The notes below the pieces were generated by a model. That model searched no databases. It was not told the origin of the DNA and saw nothing but the letters and a program-made list of their open reading frames with translations. From Micromonospora yangpuensis (GTDB taxonomy: Bacteria; Actinomycetota; Actinomycetes; Mycobacteriales; Micromonosporaceae), in NCBI RefSeq assembly GCF_900091615.1, contig NZ_FMIA01000002.1, positions 2,356,001 through 2,420,000 of the forward strand: a stretch of 64,000 bases of DNA, read 5' to 3'. Each line of letters begins with the position of its first letter. The first letter of the stretch is position 1. A program made the position numbers and the translations under genes. This document shows, piece after piece, positions 25,462-33,909 of the stretch.

Positions 25462-26817
25462 TCAGGCGTTGGTGGTGGCCGGCTTCTCGGCCTGCTCGGC
25501 GGGCCGCTCGGCGTGCCGGGGGGCGGGACGTTCGGCACCCGGCCGGCCGACCATCGGGTACTCGGCGGTCTCGCCACCGCCGGCGGCGGCCGCCATGACG
25601 GCCGCGGCGGCCAGGTCGGCGACCCGCTTCGCCTCGCGCTGCACCCGGCTGCGGACCTCCTTGGCGTGCCGCTCGACGGACTCCGAGGCCTGCCGGGCCT
25701 TCTCCAGCCGCTCGACCTCGACGCCGATCTCCTGCCGGAGCTCACCGAGCCGCTGCTGCGACTGGGTGATCTCGCGTTCGGCGGTGGCCTGCTCGGCGCG
25801 GACCCGGGCGAGCTGCTGCTGGGCGGCGTCCAACTCGGTCTGCAACTGGGTGAGCGCCTGCCGACGCTCCCGGATGCCCTGCTGGACGAGGGTCAGTTGC
25901 TGCTGGCCGGTGGCGGCCTGCTCGTCGGCGTGCTGACGGACCTTGGCCGCGTACTGCTGGGCCTCGGTGATCAGGGTGCCGATCTCCTGCTCGGCGGCGG
26001 CGCGCTGGGCCGCCACCTCCCGCTCGGCCGCCGCGTGCTGCTCGGTGATGTCCTGCTCGGCGGTGGCCCGCCGCTCGTTGGTCTCCCGTTCGACGCCGGC
26101 CTGCCACTGGGCCAGCTCCTGCTGGGCCTGGGTGCGGGCGGTCTGCATCTCCTGCTGGATCTGGTTGCGGGCCGCGGTGGTGAACGCCTCGGCCTCGGCC
26201 CGGACCTGCTCGACGTGCTGGGCGGTCTGCTCCTCGATCCGCTTCGCCTCCTGCTGGGCACGCTCGTGCGCGGCCTGGCTCTCCGAGAGCAACCGGTCGC
26301 CGGTCTTGCGGATCTCGGTCAGCTCGGCCTGCGCGGCCTTGCGGCGTTCCTCGTGGGCCCGGTCGTGCTCCTCGCGTCGCGCGGTGGCCTGCTCGGTCAG
26401 CTCCCGCAGGGTGGACTCGGCCCGCTCGCGGGCCTCGACCAGGGTCTTCTCCGCCTCGGTGCGCAGCTCGTCGGCGCGCCGGCTGGCGGTGTCGGTGATC
26501 GCCGCGGCCTGCTTCTCGGCCAGGGCCAGGATCTGGTCGACCATCGGACCCAGGTCACGGAAGGTAGCCCGGTCCACCTGGACCGGTCGTTGGTGCAGCT
26601 CGGTCAGCTGCGAGTGCACCTGGTTCAGCTCGACGGTCAGCTCGCGCAGCTTGCCGTGGGCCCGATCCCGGTCGGCGGTCAGGGTGGACAGTTGACTGGT
26701 GAGCTGTTCGACGTGGCGATCGACCTGTCGTTTGTCGTAGCCGCGCAGACCGGTGTCGAAGGTCGGCCGCGAGGTCGTGTCCGGGCGTGCTGCGAAGGTG
26801 TCTTCGCCGTGGGACAT
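25462..26817 (-). CDS. DivIVA-like long coiled-coil protein
   Basis: 451 residues. A DivIVA-type N-terminal signature (FDTGLRGYDKRQVDRHVEQL, about 19-38) is followed by about 370 residues of almost continuous Gln/Glu/Ala/Arg-rich coiled coil, then a disordered Pro/Ala-rich tail. Resembles actinobacterial FilP/Scy/DivIVA-like cytoskeletal or polarity proteins. No signal peptide or membrane helix. ATG 26817 has GGAGG 7 nt upstream. Monocistronic, with a hairpin just after the stop. A role in polar growth or septation is by family only. Confidence 0.85.
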   Translation of the reverse strand: MSHGEDTFAARPDTTSRPTFDTGLRGYDKRQVDRHVEQLTSQLSTLTADRDRAHGKLRELTVELNQVHSQLTELHQRPVQVDRATFRDLGPMVDQILALAEKQAAAITDTASRRADELRTEAEKTLVEARERAESTLRELTEQATARREEHDRAHEERRKAAQAELTEIRKTGDRLLSESQAAHERAQQEAKRIEEQTAQHVEQVRAEAEAFTTAARNQIQQEMQTARTQAQQELAQWQAGVERETNERRATAEQDITEQHAAAEREVAAQRAAAEQEIGTLITEAQQYAAKVRQHADEQAATGQQQLTLVQQGIRERRQALTQLQTELDAAQQQLARVRAEQATAEREITQSQQRLGELRQEIGVEVERLEKARQASESVERHAKEVRSRVQREAKRVADLAAAAVMAAAAGGGETAEYPMVGRPGAERPAPRHAERPAEQAEKPATTNA

Positions 26818-26990
26818 GCGTCATCCTCCGGGTACGTCACGAGCGCCACGAGGTGACGGACGACCGCCCCACGGCCGTGGCGTTGCGCCACGCTACCGCC
26901 CGTACCCGGGTCGGTCACAGCGGCACCCGTCGTTTCCCGCCGGCGGTGGCGCCCAGCAGCGGCTTGTCCGGGACTGTCAGACTCGCTGCC

Positions 26991-27587
26991 ATGCAGCCTG
27001 GTGTTTCGTCGCTCGACCTGTCGGTCGGCTTCCAACGCAGCCGCACCGGACGGGTGATCTCCCTGACGGTGGCCGGCTTCCTGCTGGTGGTGCTCTGCGG
27101 CTGCCTCGGGGCCATTCTGGGGCAGTTCGTGACGATGGGCCGCAACGCACAGCTCTCGGCCGTCCTCGCCCTGGCCTCGGGCGCGCTGGCGGCGCTGGGC
27201 ACGACCCTGCTGGTGGTGCGTACCGCCCGGCTGGGCGCCACGCTTACCGGCACCCGGCTCACCGTCACCGGGCTGACCAGCCGCACCGTGGACCTGCGGA
27301 CCGCCACGTCGGTGAGCCTGCACGCCACCGCCGACAGCCACACCGGGGTGGCCAGCGACGGCTCGGTCGTCGCCACCGGGGGATCGACCCGTACCCCGGT
27401 GCTCACCGTCACCGGCCCGGAGGGGACCGTGCGGCTGCGGCTGCGCGGCGCCGAGGGGGTGCTCGTCCCGGCCGGACAGATGGTGGCGCTGGCCGACGCG
27501 CTCGGGTGGGCGCACTGTCCGGGTGCCCGGGAGGCGGCCGGCTGGTTGCGCGCGATGGCCGCCGACCCCCGCACCATGCTGCTCTGA
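26991..27587 (+). CDS. Small membrane protein, PH-like C-terminal region, unknown
   Basis: 198 residues: two membrane helices (about 24-46, LTVAGFLLVVLCGCLGAILG; about 55-76) then a beta-rich cytosolic part (LTGTRLTVTGLTSRTVDLRTATSVSL; VLTVTGPEGTVRLRLRG) ending in an alpha-helical WAHCPGAREAAGWLRAMA. The shape resembles bacterial PH-like membrane proteins, but the family is not certain. ATG 26991 is taken as start because it precedes the first helix; there is no clear ribosome binding site, so the message may be leaderless. Confidence 0.72.
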   Translation: MQPGVSSLDLSVGFQRSRTGRVISLTVAGFLLVVLCGCLGAILGQFVTMGRNAQLSAVLALASGALAALGTTLLVVRTARLGATLTGTRLTVTGLTSRTVDLRTATSVSLHATADSHTGVASDGSVVATGGSTRTPVLTVTGPEGTVRLRLRGAEGVLVPAGQMVALADALGWAHCPGAREAAGWLRAMAADPRTMLL

Positions 27588-27839
27588 CAACGGGGCGGCT
27601 CCGACCATCGGGCTGCTCCGACCATCGGGGTGCTGTGACGGGAGACCTGCGGCACTCTGATTCCCTGCGCCGAGCCTTCTCACACCTGCCTGGCGATGGT
27701 GACCCTGCTCGCCGAACCGACCTTGGCGACCGGGGTTTTCCGGAGCCGCCTGGCGGGCATCGCTGCCTACCTCCGACGGTTCTCGGCCGCTGCCGAGGCA
27801 CCGCACGGAGCTTCAGGTGCGGCGGAGGAGGCGGTGTGG

Positions 27840-29630
27840 GTGCGCGAGAATCCCGTGGACCGACAGCACCTCGACGGTGCCCCCGACGGCGTGGCGGAGC
27901 TGGACGCGGCGGTGCCGGCCGGCTGGTTCCGGGCGCTGTACGAGACCCCGCTGCTGCTCTGCGTCATCCTGGACCGGCAGGGGCGGGTGCTCGACGGCAA
28001 CCACCCGGCCATCGAGGGGGCTGGCCTGGCCCGGGCCGACGTGCTCGGCCGGGAATTCGCCGACGGCGGCTGGTGGGCGCGTGACCCGCACGTCTGCGGC
28101 AACGTCCGGACCTGGTGCCGCACCGCGCTGCGCACCGGCACGCCGGTGCGCACCACCACCCGGTACTACCTGGGCGACGGCGAGCCCCGGATGGCCGACC
28201 TGGCCCTGCACCCGGTCCGCGACGACCACGGGTCGGTCAGCCACCTGGTGGTGACCGGACTGGACATCACCGCCGTGCTGACCGCCGAGCGGGAACGTGA
28301 CGAGCGGGTGGGCGCGCAGGCCGCGGCGGTGCGCCAGGTCGCCGAGGCGCGGGAACGGGAGTTCGAGTCCGCGCGGCGGGCCGAACGCCGGGCCGACGAA
28401 CGGCTCAACCGGCTGGCCGTGGTGGCGTTGGAGCTGCTCAGCGCCGAAACCCTGGACGACCTGACCCGGATCGTGGTGGACAGCGCCATGCCGGTGCTCG
28501 GCGGTGACGGCGGCGCGCTGATCGTCGCCGACGGCGAGCGACTGCGGCTGGCGGTCAGCGAGCGGCTCGGCGAGCAGGTCGCGGTGACCTACGACGACCT
28601 GCCGTTCGACAGCCCGCTGCCCGGGGCGTACACCGCGCGCACCGGGTTGCCGCTGCTGCTGCCCGACCGCACCGCCGGGCTGGAGTTCACCCCGGCGATG
28701 GCCGAGGTGTACGACCTGACCGGGCGGGACGCCTGGGCGTTCCTGCCGTTGCGGGTCGGTACCCGGCTGCTCGGCGCGTTGGCGGTCTCCTGGCCGGACG
28801 AGCGGGTCTTCGCCCCGGACGAGATCACCATGCTGGAGGCGGTCGCCGCGCAGTGCGCCCAGGCACTGGACCGGATCCAGCACCTGCGTGCCCAGCGGGA
28901 GAGCGCGCTGGCCCGGCAACGGCTCTCCGAGGCGTTGCAACGCAGCCTGCTCACCCAACCGCCGACCAGCGGTCTGTTGGACATCGCGGTGCGCTACCAG
29001 CCCGCCGCCCACGAGGCCCACGTCGGCGGCGACTGGTACGACGCCTTCGAGACGGCCAACGGGGCCACCGTCCTGGTCGTCGGGGACGTCACCGGGCACG
29101 ACCGGGTGGCCGTGGCCGCGATGGGGCAGTTGCGCAACCTGCTGCGCGGGCTCGCCCACGACAGCGACGACCACCCGGCGACCCTGCTCACCCGCCTCGA
29201 CCGGGCGATGAAGGGGCTCCAGGTCGGAGCCCTGGCGACCGCGGTGCTGGTCCGGCTGGAAGCCGGCCGACCCGGTACCCCGACCCAGCTGCTGTACTGG
29301 TCCAACGCCGGGCACCCACCGCCGCTGCTGCGCCACCCCGACGGCACGGTGCAGGTGCTCCACTCGCATGACCTGCTGCTCGGGGTCAACCCGGCGGCTC
29401 CCCGGCACGACAGCAGCCTGGAGTTGCACGCCGGAAGCACGCTGGTGCTCTACAGCGACGGGTTGATCGAGCGGCGCACCGGGGTCCTCGACGAGGGCAT
29501 CACCGAGTTGTCCGAGGTGCTCCGCCAGGTCGGGGACACCTCCGCCGAGAAGGTCTGCGACCTGCTGCTCGGCGTGGCCCCGGCCGACCACTCCGATGAC
29601 ATCGCCCTGCTGGTGATGCGTTGTGGCTGA
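27840..29630 (+). CDS. PAS-GAF-SpoIIE (PP2C) serine phosphatase
   Basis: 596 residues, cytoplasmic. Order: PAS fold (about 25-140; LLCVILDRQGRVLDGN, HLVVTGLDITAVL), short coiled coil (about 145-185), GAF (about 195-340; GGALIVADGERL, AWAFLPLRVG), and SpoIIE/RsbU-type PP2C phosphatase (about 375-596) with metal-binding Asps in GGDWYDAF, VGDVTGHD and DHSDDIALLVM. Such proteins dephosphorylate anti-sigma-factor antagonists in partner-switching stress control. GTG 27840 is chosen for the ideal GGAGGAGG (27824-27831) 8 nt upstream; an ATG at 27696 would add 48 residues without a binding site. Confidence 0.9.
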   Translation: MRENPVDRQHLDGAPDGVAELDAAVPAGWFRALYETPLLLCVILDRQGRVLDGNHPAIEGAGLARADVLGREFADGGWWARDPHVCGNVRTWCRTALRTGTPVRTTTRYYLGDGEPRMADLALHPVRDDHGSVSHLVVTGLDITAVLTAERERDERVGAQAAAVRQVAEAREREFESARRAERRADERLNRLAVVALELLSAETLDDLTRIVVDSAMPVLGGDGGALIVADGERLRLAVSERLGEQVAVTYDDLPFDSPLPGAYTARTGLPLLLPDRTAGLEFTPAMAEVYDLTGRDAWAFLPLRVGTRLLGALAVSWPDERVFAPDEITMLEAVAAQCAQALDRIQHLRAQRESALARQRLSEALQRSLLTQPPTSGLLDIAVRYQPAAHEAHVGGDWYDAFETANGATVLVVGDVTGHDRVAVAAMGQLRNLLRGLAHDSDDHPATLLTRLDRAMKGLQVGALATAVLVRLEAGRPGTPTQLLYWSNAGHPPPLLRHPDGTVQVLHSHDLLLGVNPAAPRHDSSLELHAGSTLVLYSDGLIERRTGVLDEGITELSEVLRQVGDTSAEKVCDLLLGVAPADHSDDIALLVMRCG

Positions 29631-29647
29631 CCGGTCCGGCCGCCGGC

Positions 29648-30694
29648 TCAGGGCACGATGACCGCGCGGCCCTCCAGGGTGCCCTCGCTCAACTGCTGGT
29701 AGGCCCGCGGCGCGTCGGCCAGGTCGAACGTGGTGATCTTCGGCTTGACCAGGCCACGGGCCCCGAGGTCGAGCACCTCGATCAGCTCGGGCCGACTGCC
29801 CCAGTAGGTGGTCTGGATGCTCAGCTCGTAGGGGACGCCGAAGAACGACACCGGCAGGGTGCCACCGCCCAACCCGACGATGGTCAGGTCACCGACGGTG
29901 CGGGCCACCGCCGCGCCCAGCCGTACGGTCGGGTCCGCGCCGACGAAGTCCAGCACCACGTCGGCCCCGCGCCCACCGGTGATCCTGCGGATCTCGTCGG
30001 CGGTGCCGTCCGAGCTGACCATGACCTCGTCCGCGCCGTACTCCTGGGCCAGCCGCAGCGTGTCCGGGCGGGTGTCCACCGCGATCACCCGCGCCGCGGT
30101 GGTCGCCTTGAGGAGCTGCACCCCCAAGTGCCCCAGGCCGCCCACTCCGATCACCACGGCGAAGCTGCCAGGTGGCAGCTTCGGCCAGGACCGACGGATC
30201 GCGTGGTACGGGGTGAGGCCGGCGTCGGTCAACGGCGCGGCGTGCACCGGGTCGAGCCCGTCCGGCAACGGCACCAGGTGCCGGGCGTCCGGCACCAGCT
30301 CGTACTCGGCCATGCCGCCGTCGAGGCCCAGCCCACCACCGCCGCCGGGCACCGGCGCGCCGGCCGGGTTCTCGCAGTACGGGTCGATGCCGAGCCGGCA
30401 CCGGGGGCAGGTGCCGCAACCCCACGGGCCGTAGACCGCGACCGGCTGCCCCACCTCCAGCCCGGTCACCCCGGCACCGAGGGTGTGCACCCAACCGGCG
30501 TTCTCGTGCCCGAGGGTGAACGGCGGGTTCCAGGGCACCGCGCCGGCGGTGAAGTCGTGCATCAGGTGCAGATCGGAGTGGCAAGCCCCGGCCGCACCCA
30601 CCTTGACGACCACCTCGCCGGGGCCGGGACTCGGCTCGTCGACCTCGGTCAGCTCGGGCTCGGACTTCCAGTTCAGCAGCCGTAGTGCGCGCAT
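29648..30694 (-). CDS. Zinc-dependent alcohol dehydrogenase
   Basis: 348 residues, MDR superfamily. Catalytic zinc ligands in ACHSDLH and GHENAG; structural zinc loop with four Cys (GCGTCPRCRLGIDPYC); Rossmann NAD(P) motif VGGLGHLGVQ with VDTRPD after it. Oxidises primary or secondary alcohols, or reduces the matching carbonyls; the substrate is unknown. ATG 30694 is the conserved family start and has GGGAGA upstream; a long in-frame extension upstream is repeat-like and non-homologous. Convergent with the phosphatase gene. An 8-bp inverted repeat lies 39 bp upstream and may be its operator. Confidence 0.93.
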   Translation of the reverse strand: MRALRLLNWKSEPELTEVDEPSPGPGEVVVKVGAAGACHSDLHLMHDFTAGAVPWNPPFTLGHENAGWVHTLGAGVTGLEVGQPVAVYGPWGCGTCPRCRLGIDPYCENPAGAPVPGGGGGLGLDGGMAEYELVPDARHLVPLPDGLDPVHAAPLTDAGLTPYHAIRRSWPKLPPGSFAVVIGVGGLGHLGVQLLKATTAARVIAVDTRPDTLRLAQEYGADEVMVSSDGTADEIRRITGGRGADVVLDFVGADPTVRLGAAVARTVGDLTIVGLGGGTLPVSFFGVPYELSIQTTYWGSRPELIEVLDLGARGLVKPKITTFDLADAPRAYQQLSEGTLEGRAVIVP

Positions 30695-30732
30695 CGCACC
30701 AATCTCCCGTCCTCGTCGGTCGCTGCTGGCTG

Positions 30733-30758
30733 CCCGGTTTGCCGCCCGACAAACCGGG
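30733..30758. promoter_or_regulatory. Inverted repeat upstream of the alcohol dehydrogenase
   Basis: CCCGGTTT (30733-30740) and AAACCGGG (30751-30758), 10-bp spacer, 39 bp upstream of the dehydrogenase start. It is directly followed by a 17-bp direct repeat (CCGGGCGCGGGTCTYGT, about 30755-30787). Possible operator or leader hairpin. Confidence 0.4.
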
Positions 30759-30849
30759 CGCGGGTCTCGTCCGGGCGCGGGTCTTGTCGGCCACAGCTCG
30801 CGTGACGCCCACCCACGCCACCGGGAAGCGCCGTCACAGATGTGGCGCA

Positions 30850-30949
30850 ACAACCAGGATGTCGTCTTCGCCTGCCCCGCCCGGCTCCACTACAACCAGG
30901 ATGTTGTGTCCCGCCTGTTCCGGTCGGGGCACTACGACCGGGATGTTGC
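30850..30949. repeat. Three inverted-repeat motifs at an exact 42-bp period
   Basis: ACAACCAGGATGTCGT (30850), ACAACCAGGATGTTGT (30892) and ACGACCGGGATGTTGC (30934) are spaced exactly 42 bp apart, about four helical turns. The middle copy has ACAAC/GTTGT arms. Flanks share GCCTG and CACT, so this is a decayed 42-bp tandem repeat or a multi-site operator. It lies in a gene-free stretch. Confidence 0.8.
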
Positions 30950-31031
30950 CCGCCTGCCGGCTTTTCGTTGGCGGTGTCAAGGCCCGCGACTTCCACGCCA
31001 CCTGACCCCCCGCCCGAGGGTGTGCTGGCGT

Positions 31032-31108
31032 TGATCGACTCGGTTGCGCTGAAATGGCGGGGTCCGGGGCCCTTCGACACAGCCATTTCGGCCCAACCGA
31101 GTCGATCA
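31032..31108. repeat. Long imperfect inverted repeat (palindromic element)
   Basis: Outer arms TGATCGACTCGGTT (31032-31045) and AACCGAGTCGATCA (31095-31108) are perfect; inner arms GAAATGGC (31051-31058) and GCCATTTC (31082-31089) are perfect, with a 5-bp segment of two mismatches between. Total arm 27 bp around a 23-bp centre. No coding capacity. Size and form suit a MITE- or REP-like intergenic element. Confidence 0.8.
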
Positions 31109-31110
31109 TG

Positions 31111-31295
31111 CCCCGCCCCGCCCCGCCCTGCCTTGCCTCGCCTTGCCTCGCCTTGCCCCGTCTTGCCTCGCCTTGCCTCGCCTTGCCTCGCCTTGCCTTG
31201 CCTCGCCTTGCCCCGTCTTGCCTCGCCTCGCCTTGCCTCGCCTTGCCCCGTCTTGCCTCGCCTCGCCTTGCCTCGCCCCGCCTCGCCCCGCCTCG
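31111..31295. repeat. Pentanucleotide simple repeat, 37 units
   Basis: Thirty-seven consecutive in-phase pentamers of the form (C/T)C(C/T)(C/T)G: CCTTG, CCTCG, CCCCG, TCTTG. Strongly pyrimidine-rich on the + strand. Starts 2 bp after the palindromic element and ends about 230 bp before the DUF6541-like gene. Open in several frames only because of its composition. Confidence 0.95.
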
Positions 31296-31528
31296 CCGGT
31301 CAGGTCGACCGGAGCCAGCCCGGCTAGCCGTACCAGGGTGGGCGTCGGCGGGGGACGACGTTCAGGTGCGGGTCGTCGGTCAGGGCGGTGATGTCCGTCT
31401 GCCCACCAGGCGGGCGGGCAGGCATCGGGCTTGGTTTGCCGGGGCACTGGGAAGATCCACCGGGATTCCTATACTTGCCGCGCCGGGCCGCCCCGTGTCC
31501 CGGTGTGCCACGGGGAAGGCCGTCACCG
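31296..31528. other. Gene-free leader of the membrane protein gene
   Basis: No supported gene between the pentamer repeat and the TTG start at 31529. The stretch around 31470-31480 (TTCCTATACTTGCC) is locally AT-richer and contains a TATACT-like -10 hexamer, a plausible promoter; no confident -35 was assigned. Confidence 0.4.
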
Positions 31529-33667
31529 TTGACCGTCGTCATCGCGCTGCTCGTCGCCGTCGTGCCGGGGGCGCTGCTCGGCTTCGTCCTGCCGCCCGGG
31601 CGGTACCGCTGGGTCGCCTGGGCGGCGGCGCCGACGCTCACCCTCGGTCTGATCGCGCTCGCCATGGCCTGGCTGCCGCTGCTGGGGCTGCCCGACAGCG
31701 CGGGCGCGGTCCTGATCGCCGAGCTGGTGCTGGCCGGCGCGGTGGTCGCAGCGGCCCGCTGGTTCGGCCGGGGCCGGCCGCTCGCCCCGGCCTGCTGGTT
31801 CGGCCGTGGTCGGCCGTTCGCCCCGGCCTGCTGGTTCGGCCGGGGCCGGCCGTCCGCCCTGGCGCGCTGGTTCGGCCGGGGTCGGCCGTCTGCTTCGGCG
31901 GAGGTCCCGGGCGGGCGGTCGCGCCGGTGGCTGCCGACGGTCCGGCCGTCGTGGGCGGACCTGCTCGGGGTGGCTGTGCCCGCGACGGTCGCGGTCGGCT
32001 ACGGCTGGCTGATCCTCGGCCGGCTGGTCGCGCCGCCCGGGTGGGACCTGATGAACCACGGCTACCTGACCCGCCGGATCCTGGACAGCGGCAGCACCGT
32101 GATCGGCGAGGTCTGCAGCTCCGGCTCCACCGAGACGATCGCCTCCTGCGGGTTCTACCCGCTGGCCGGCAACGTCGCCTGGGCGCAGGCGACCCAGCTC
32201 TCCGGTGGCCGGCTGAGCACGGTCATGGCGACCTGGGCGATCGTCGTCGCGCCGGTGGCCCTGGTGGCGGGGATCTACGCCTGCGTCCGGGTGCTCGGCG
32301 GTCGGCCCGCGGTGGCGGCGGCCGCCGCCACCGCGCCGGTCTTCCTCGGCCCGCTGTGGACGTCGATGCTCACCGGACGGCTCAACGAGCAGGCCGCGCC
32401 CTGCCTGGCCGGCGGTGCCGCGCTGCTGATCGGTCTGGCCCTGCGGGGCCACCATCCGGTCCGGACCGGGCTGCTGGGGGGTCTCGCCGGGGCCGGCATC
32501 CTGCTGACCCACAGCTACGACGTGCTCTTCGTCGGGGTGCTCGCGCTCGGTGTCGCGTGGGCCCTGGGGCGGGACCGGTCCTGGCGGCGTACCGGCGTCG
32601 GTGTGGGGGCGCTGGTGGTGGGCGGGCTGGTGCCGATCGTGCCGCTGCTGGGCGCGATCTTCGGTGCCGGCGGTGAACGCCGCAGCGAACCCCCCAGCCT
32701 GCTCGGGCGGTGGGGTGAGGCGGTCGGGTTCTGGGTCACCGACCCGCAGCGTTACGTGCTGCTGGGCTACCCGGCGCCCGGCGGGGCGGACTTCCAGCTG
32801 GGGGTGCCGAGCATCCAGGTCGCGCTCGGAATCACCGTCGCCTGCCTGCTCGCCGCGCCGTTGGCGCTGGTGCTGCGGCCGCTGCGGTGGGCCCGGCCGT
32901 GGTTGCTGGCCGGGGTGGTGTTCACCCTGGTCGGCATCGCGACGGTGAGTTCCGACGCCGGCGTGGTGCAGGCCGTGGCCGGTCTCTGGTACGGCATCCG
33001 GGAACGCCCCCGGACCATGATCTTCCCGGTGTACGGCGTGGCCACCGTGGCCGGCGCGGTGGTACTCGGCACCGGTCTGCGCTGGCTGCTCGACCGCCTC
33101 GCCCGCCGGGCCACCCCGACCCGCGAGGGTGCCCGCGACGGTGGGCGGCCGGCGGCGTTCACGGCGGTGGCGGTGGTGGCCGGTCTGGCGGTGCTCGCCG
33201 CGCTGCCGGCCACCTGGCGACCGTTGCGCGCCGAGGTGGAACGGCAGGCGCCGGTCGGCCCCTCCTACCGGGCGGCGTTCGCCTGGGTGGCCGAGCGCGT
33301 ACCGCCCGGCGGGGTGGTCGCCTACGAGCGGCACCTGCACTTCATGTCCTGGCTGCACGCCGACTACGGGGTGCCCACCCTGTTCGGCATCCCGCCGCTG
33401 TCGCCCAGCGATCCGACCGACTATCCGGCCCGCTTCGCGGCCTGGGACTGGCTGGCCGAGGTCCCCGACGCGGCCGCGGACGGGTGCACGGTCCGCCGGT
33501 TCGGCATCGAGTACGTCATGGTGGGCGACCGGCAGGTGCCCGGCTGGGCGGCCCGCTACCGACCGGAGCGACTGCCCGCCAGCGAGCGGGTACGGCTGGT
33601 CCACCAGGTCGGCGGGATCCAGGTCTACCAGGTGACCGAGGCGGGACGGGCCTGCCCGACCGGCTGA
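31529..33667 (+). CDS. Polytopic membrane protein, DUF6541-like
   Basis: 712 residues with about 12-14 membrane helices and a soluble C-terminal part (about 590-712). The layout (WDLMNHGYLTRRI, LTHSYDVLFVGVLALG, AFAWVAERVPPGGVVAYE, YVMVGDRQVPGW) matches the actinobacterial DUF6541 family, related in topology to GT-C-type glycosyltransferases; catalysis is unproven. TTG 31529 is chosen because GGGGAAGG lies 9 nt upstream and the first helix follows at once. Residues 78-125 are a fourfold 12-residue repeat WFGRGRPxAxAx between the second and third helices, adding Arg-rich positive charge to a loop. Confidence 0.78.
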   Translation: MTVVIALLVAVVPGALLGFVLPPGRYRWVAWAAAPTLTLGLIALAMAWLPLLGLPDSAGAVLIAELVLAGAVVAAARWFGRGRPLAPACWFGRGRPFAPACWFGRGRPSALARWFGRGRPSASAEVPGGRSRRWLPTVRPSWADLLGVAVPATVAVGYGWLILGRLVAPPGWDLMNHGYLTRRILDSGSTVIGEVCSSGSTETIASCGFYPLAGNVAWAQATQLSGGRLSTVMATWAIVVAPVALVAGIYACVRVLGGRPAVAAAAATAPVFLGPLWTSMLTGRLNEQAAPCLAGGAALLIGLALRGHHPVRTGLLGGLAGAGILLTHSYDVLFVGVLALGVAWALGRDRSWRRTGVGVGALVVGGLVPIVPLLGAIFGAGGERRSEPPSLLGRWGEAVGFWVTDPQRYVLLGYPAPGGADFQLGVPSIQVALGITVACLLAAPLALVLRPLRWARPWLLAGVVFTLVGIATVSSDAGVVQAVAGLWYGIRERPRTMIFPVYGVATVAGAVVLGTGLRWLLDRLARRATPTREGARDGGRPAAFTAVAVVAGLAVLAALPATWRPLRAEVERQAPVGPSYRAAFAWVAERVPPGGVVAYERHLHFMSWLHADYGVPTLFGIPPLSPSDPTDYPARFAAWDWLAEVPDAAADGCTVRRFGIEYVMVGDRQVPGWAARYRPERLPASERVRLVHQVGGIQVYQVTEAGRACPTG
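31760..31903 (+). repeat. 36-bp tandem repeat, 4 copies, in frame
   Basis: Units at 31760, 31796, 31832 and 31868 encode WFGRGRP(L/F/S)A(P/L/S)A(C/R/E). In-frame minisatellite in the loop between early membrane helices of the DUF6541-like protein. Confidence 0.93.
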
Positions 33668-33909
33668 CCGGCGGCCTCACCTTCGACGTCAAGGCGTTCA
33701 GCCTGTTCACCGGCCACCCGACGCCGGTCACGGCGCTGCCGAGGGACCTGCGACCGGCCGGGGACCGGCGCCGGGTGCACCGTCGGGACCTGCCAGTCGG
33801 GGCGTACGACGAGTTGTGGAGCCGGTTCCGCGCCGCCGCCGGATCGGGCCGGAGCCGTCGGTCCGACCGGAACCGGCCGGACCGGTGGACTCCTGGCTGA
33901 CGGTGCCGG

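Noticed and set aside
27696..27839. Earlier ATG start for the PP2C phosphatase
   Set aside because: No ribosome binding site and the added residues do not look like part of the PAS domain; GTG 27840 has GGAGGAGG.
30695..30853. N-terminal extension of the alcohol dehydrogenase
   Set aside because: Extension overlaps direct and inverted repeats and has no homology; MRALRLL start fits the family.
30850..30949. Evenly spaced repeats considered as a CRISPR array
   Set aside because: Only three degenerate 16-bp copies, spacers similar to each other, no cas genes.
31106..31447. Open frames over the pentamer repeat (LPRLASPC-like translation)
   Set aside because: Open only because the repeat lacks stop codons; no non-repeat protein sequence.
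33668..33909. Possible short gene after the DUF6541-like protein (translation contains RDLPVGAYDELWSRFRAAAG)
   Set aside because: The segment looks protein-like but has no acceptable start codon with a ribosome binding site; it may be a remnant or chance. Left as intergenic.
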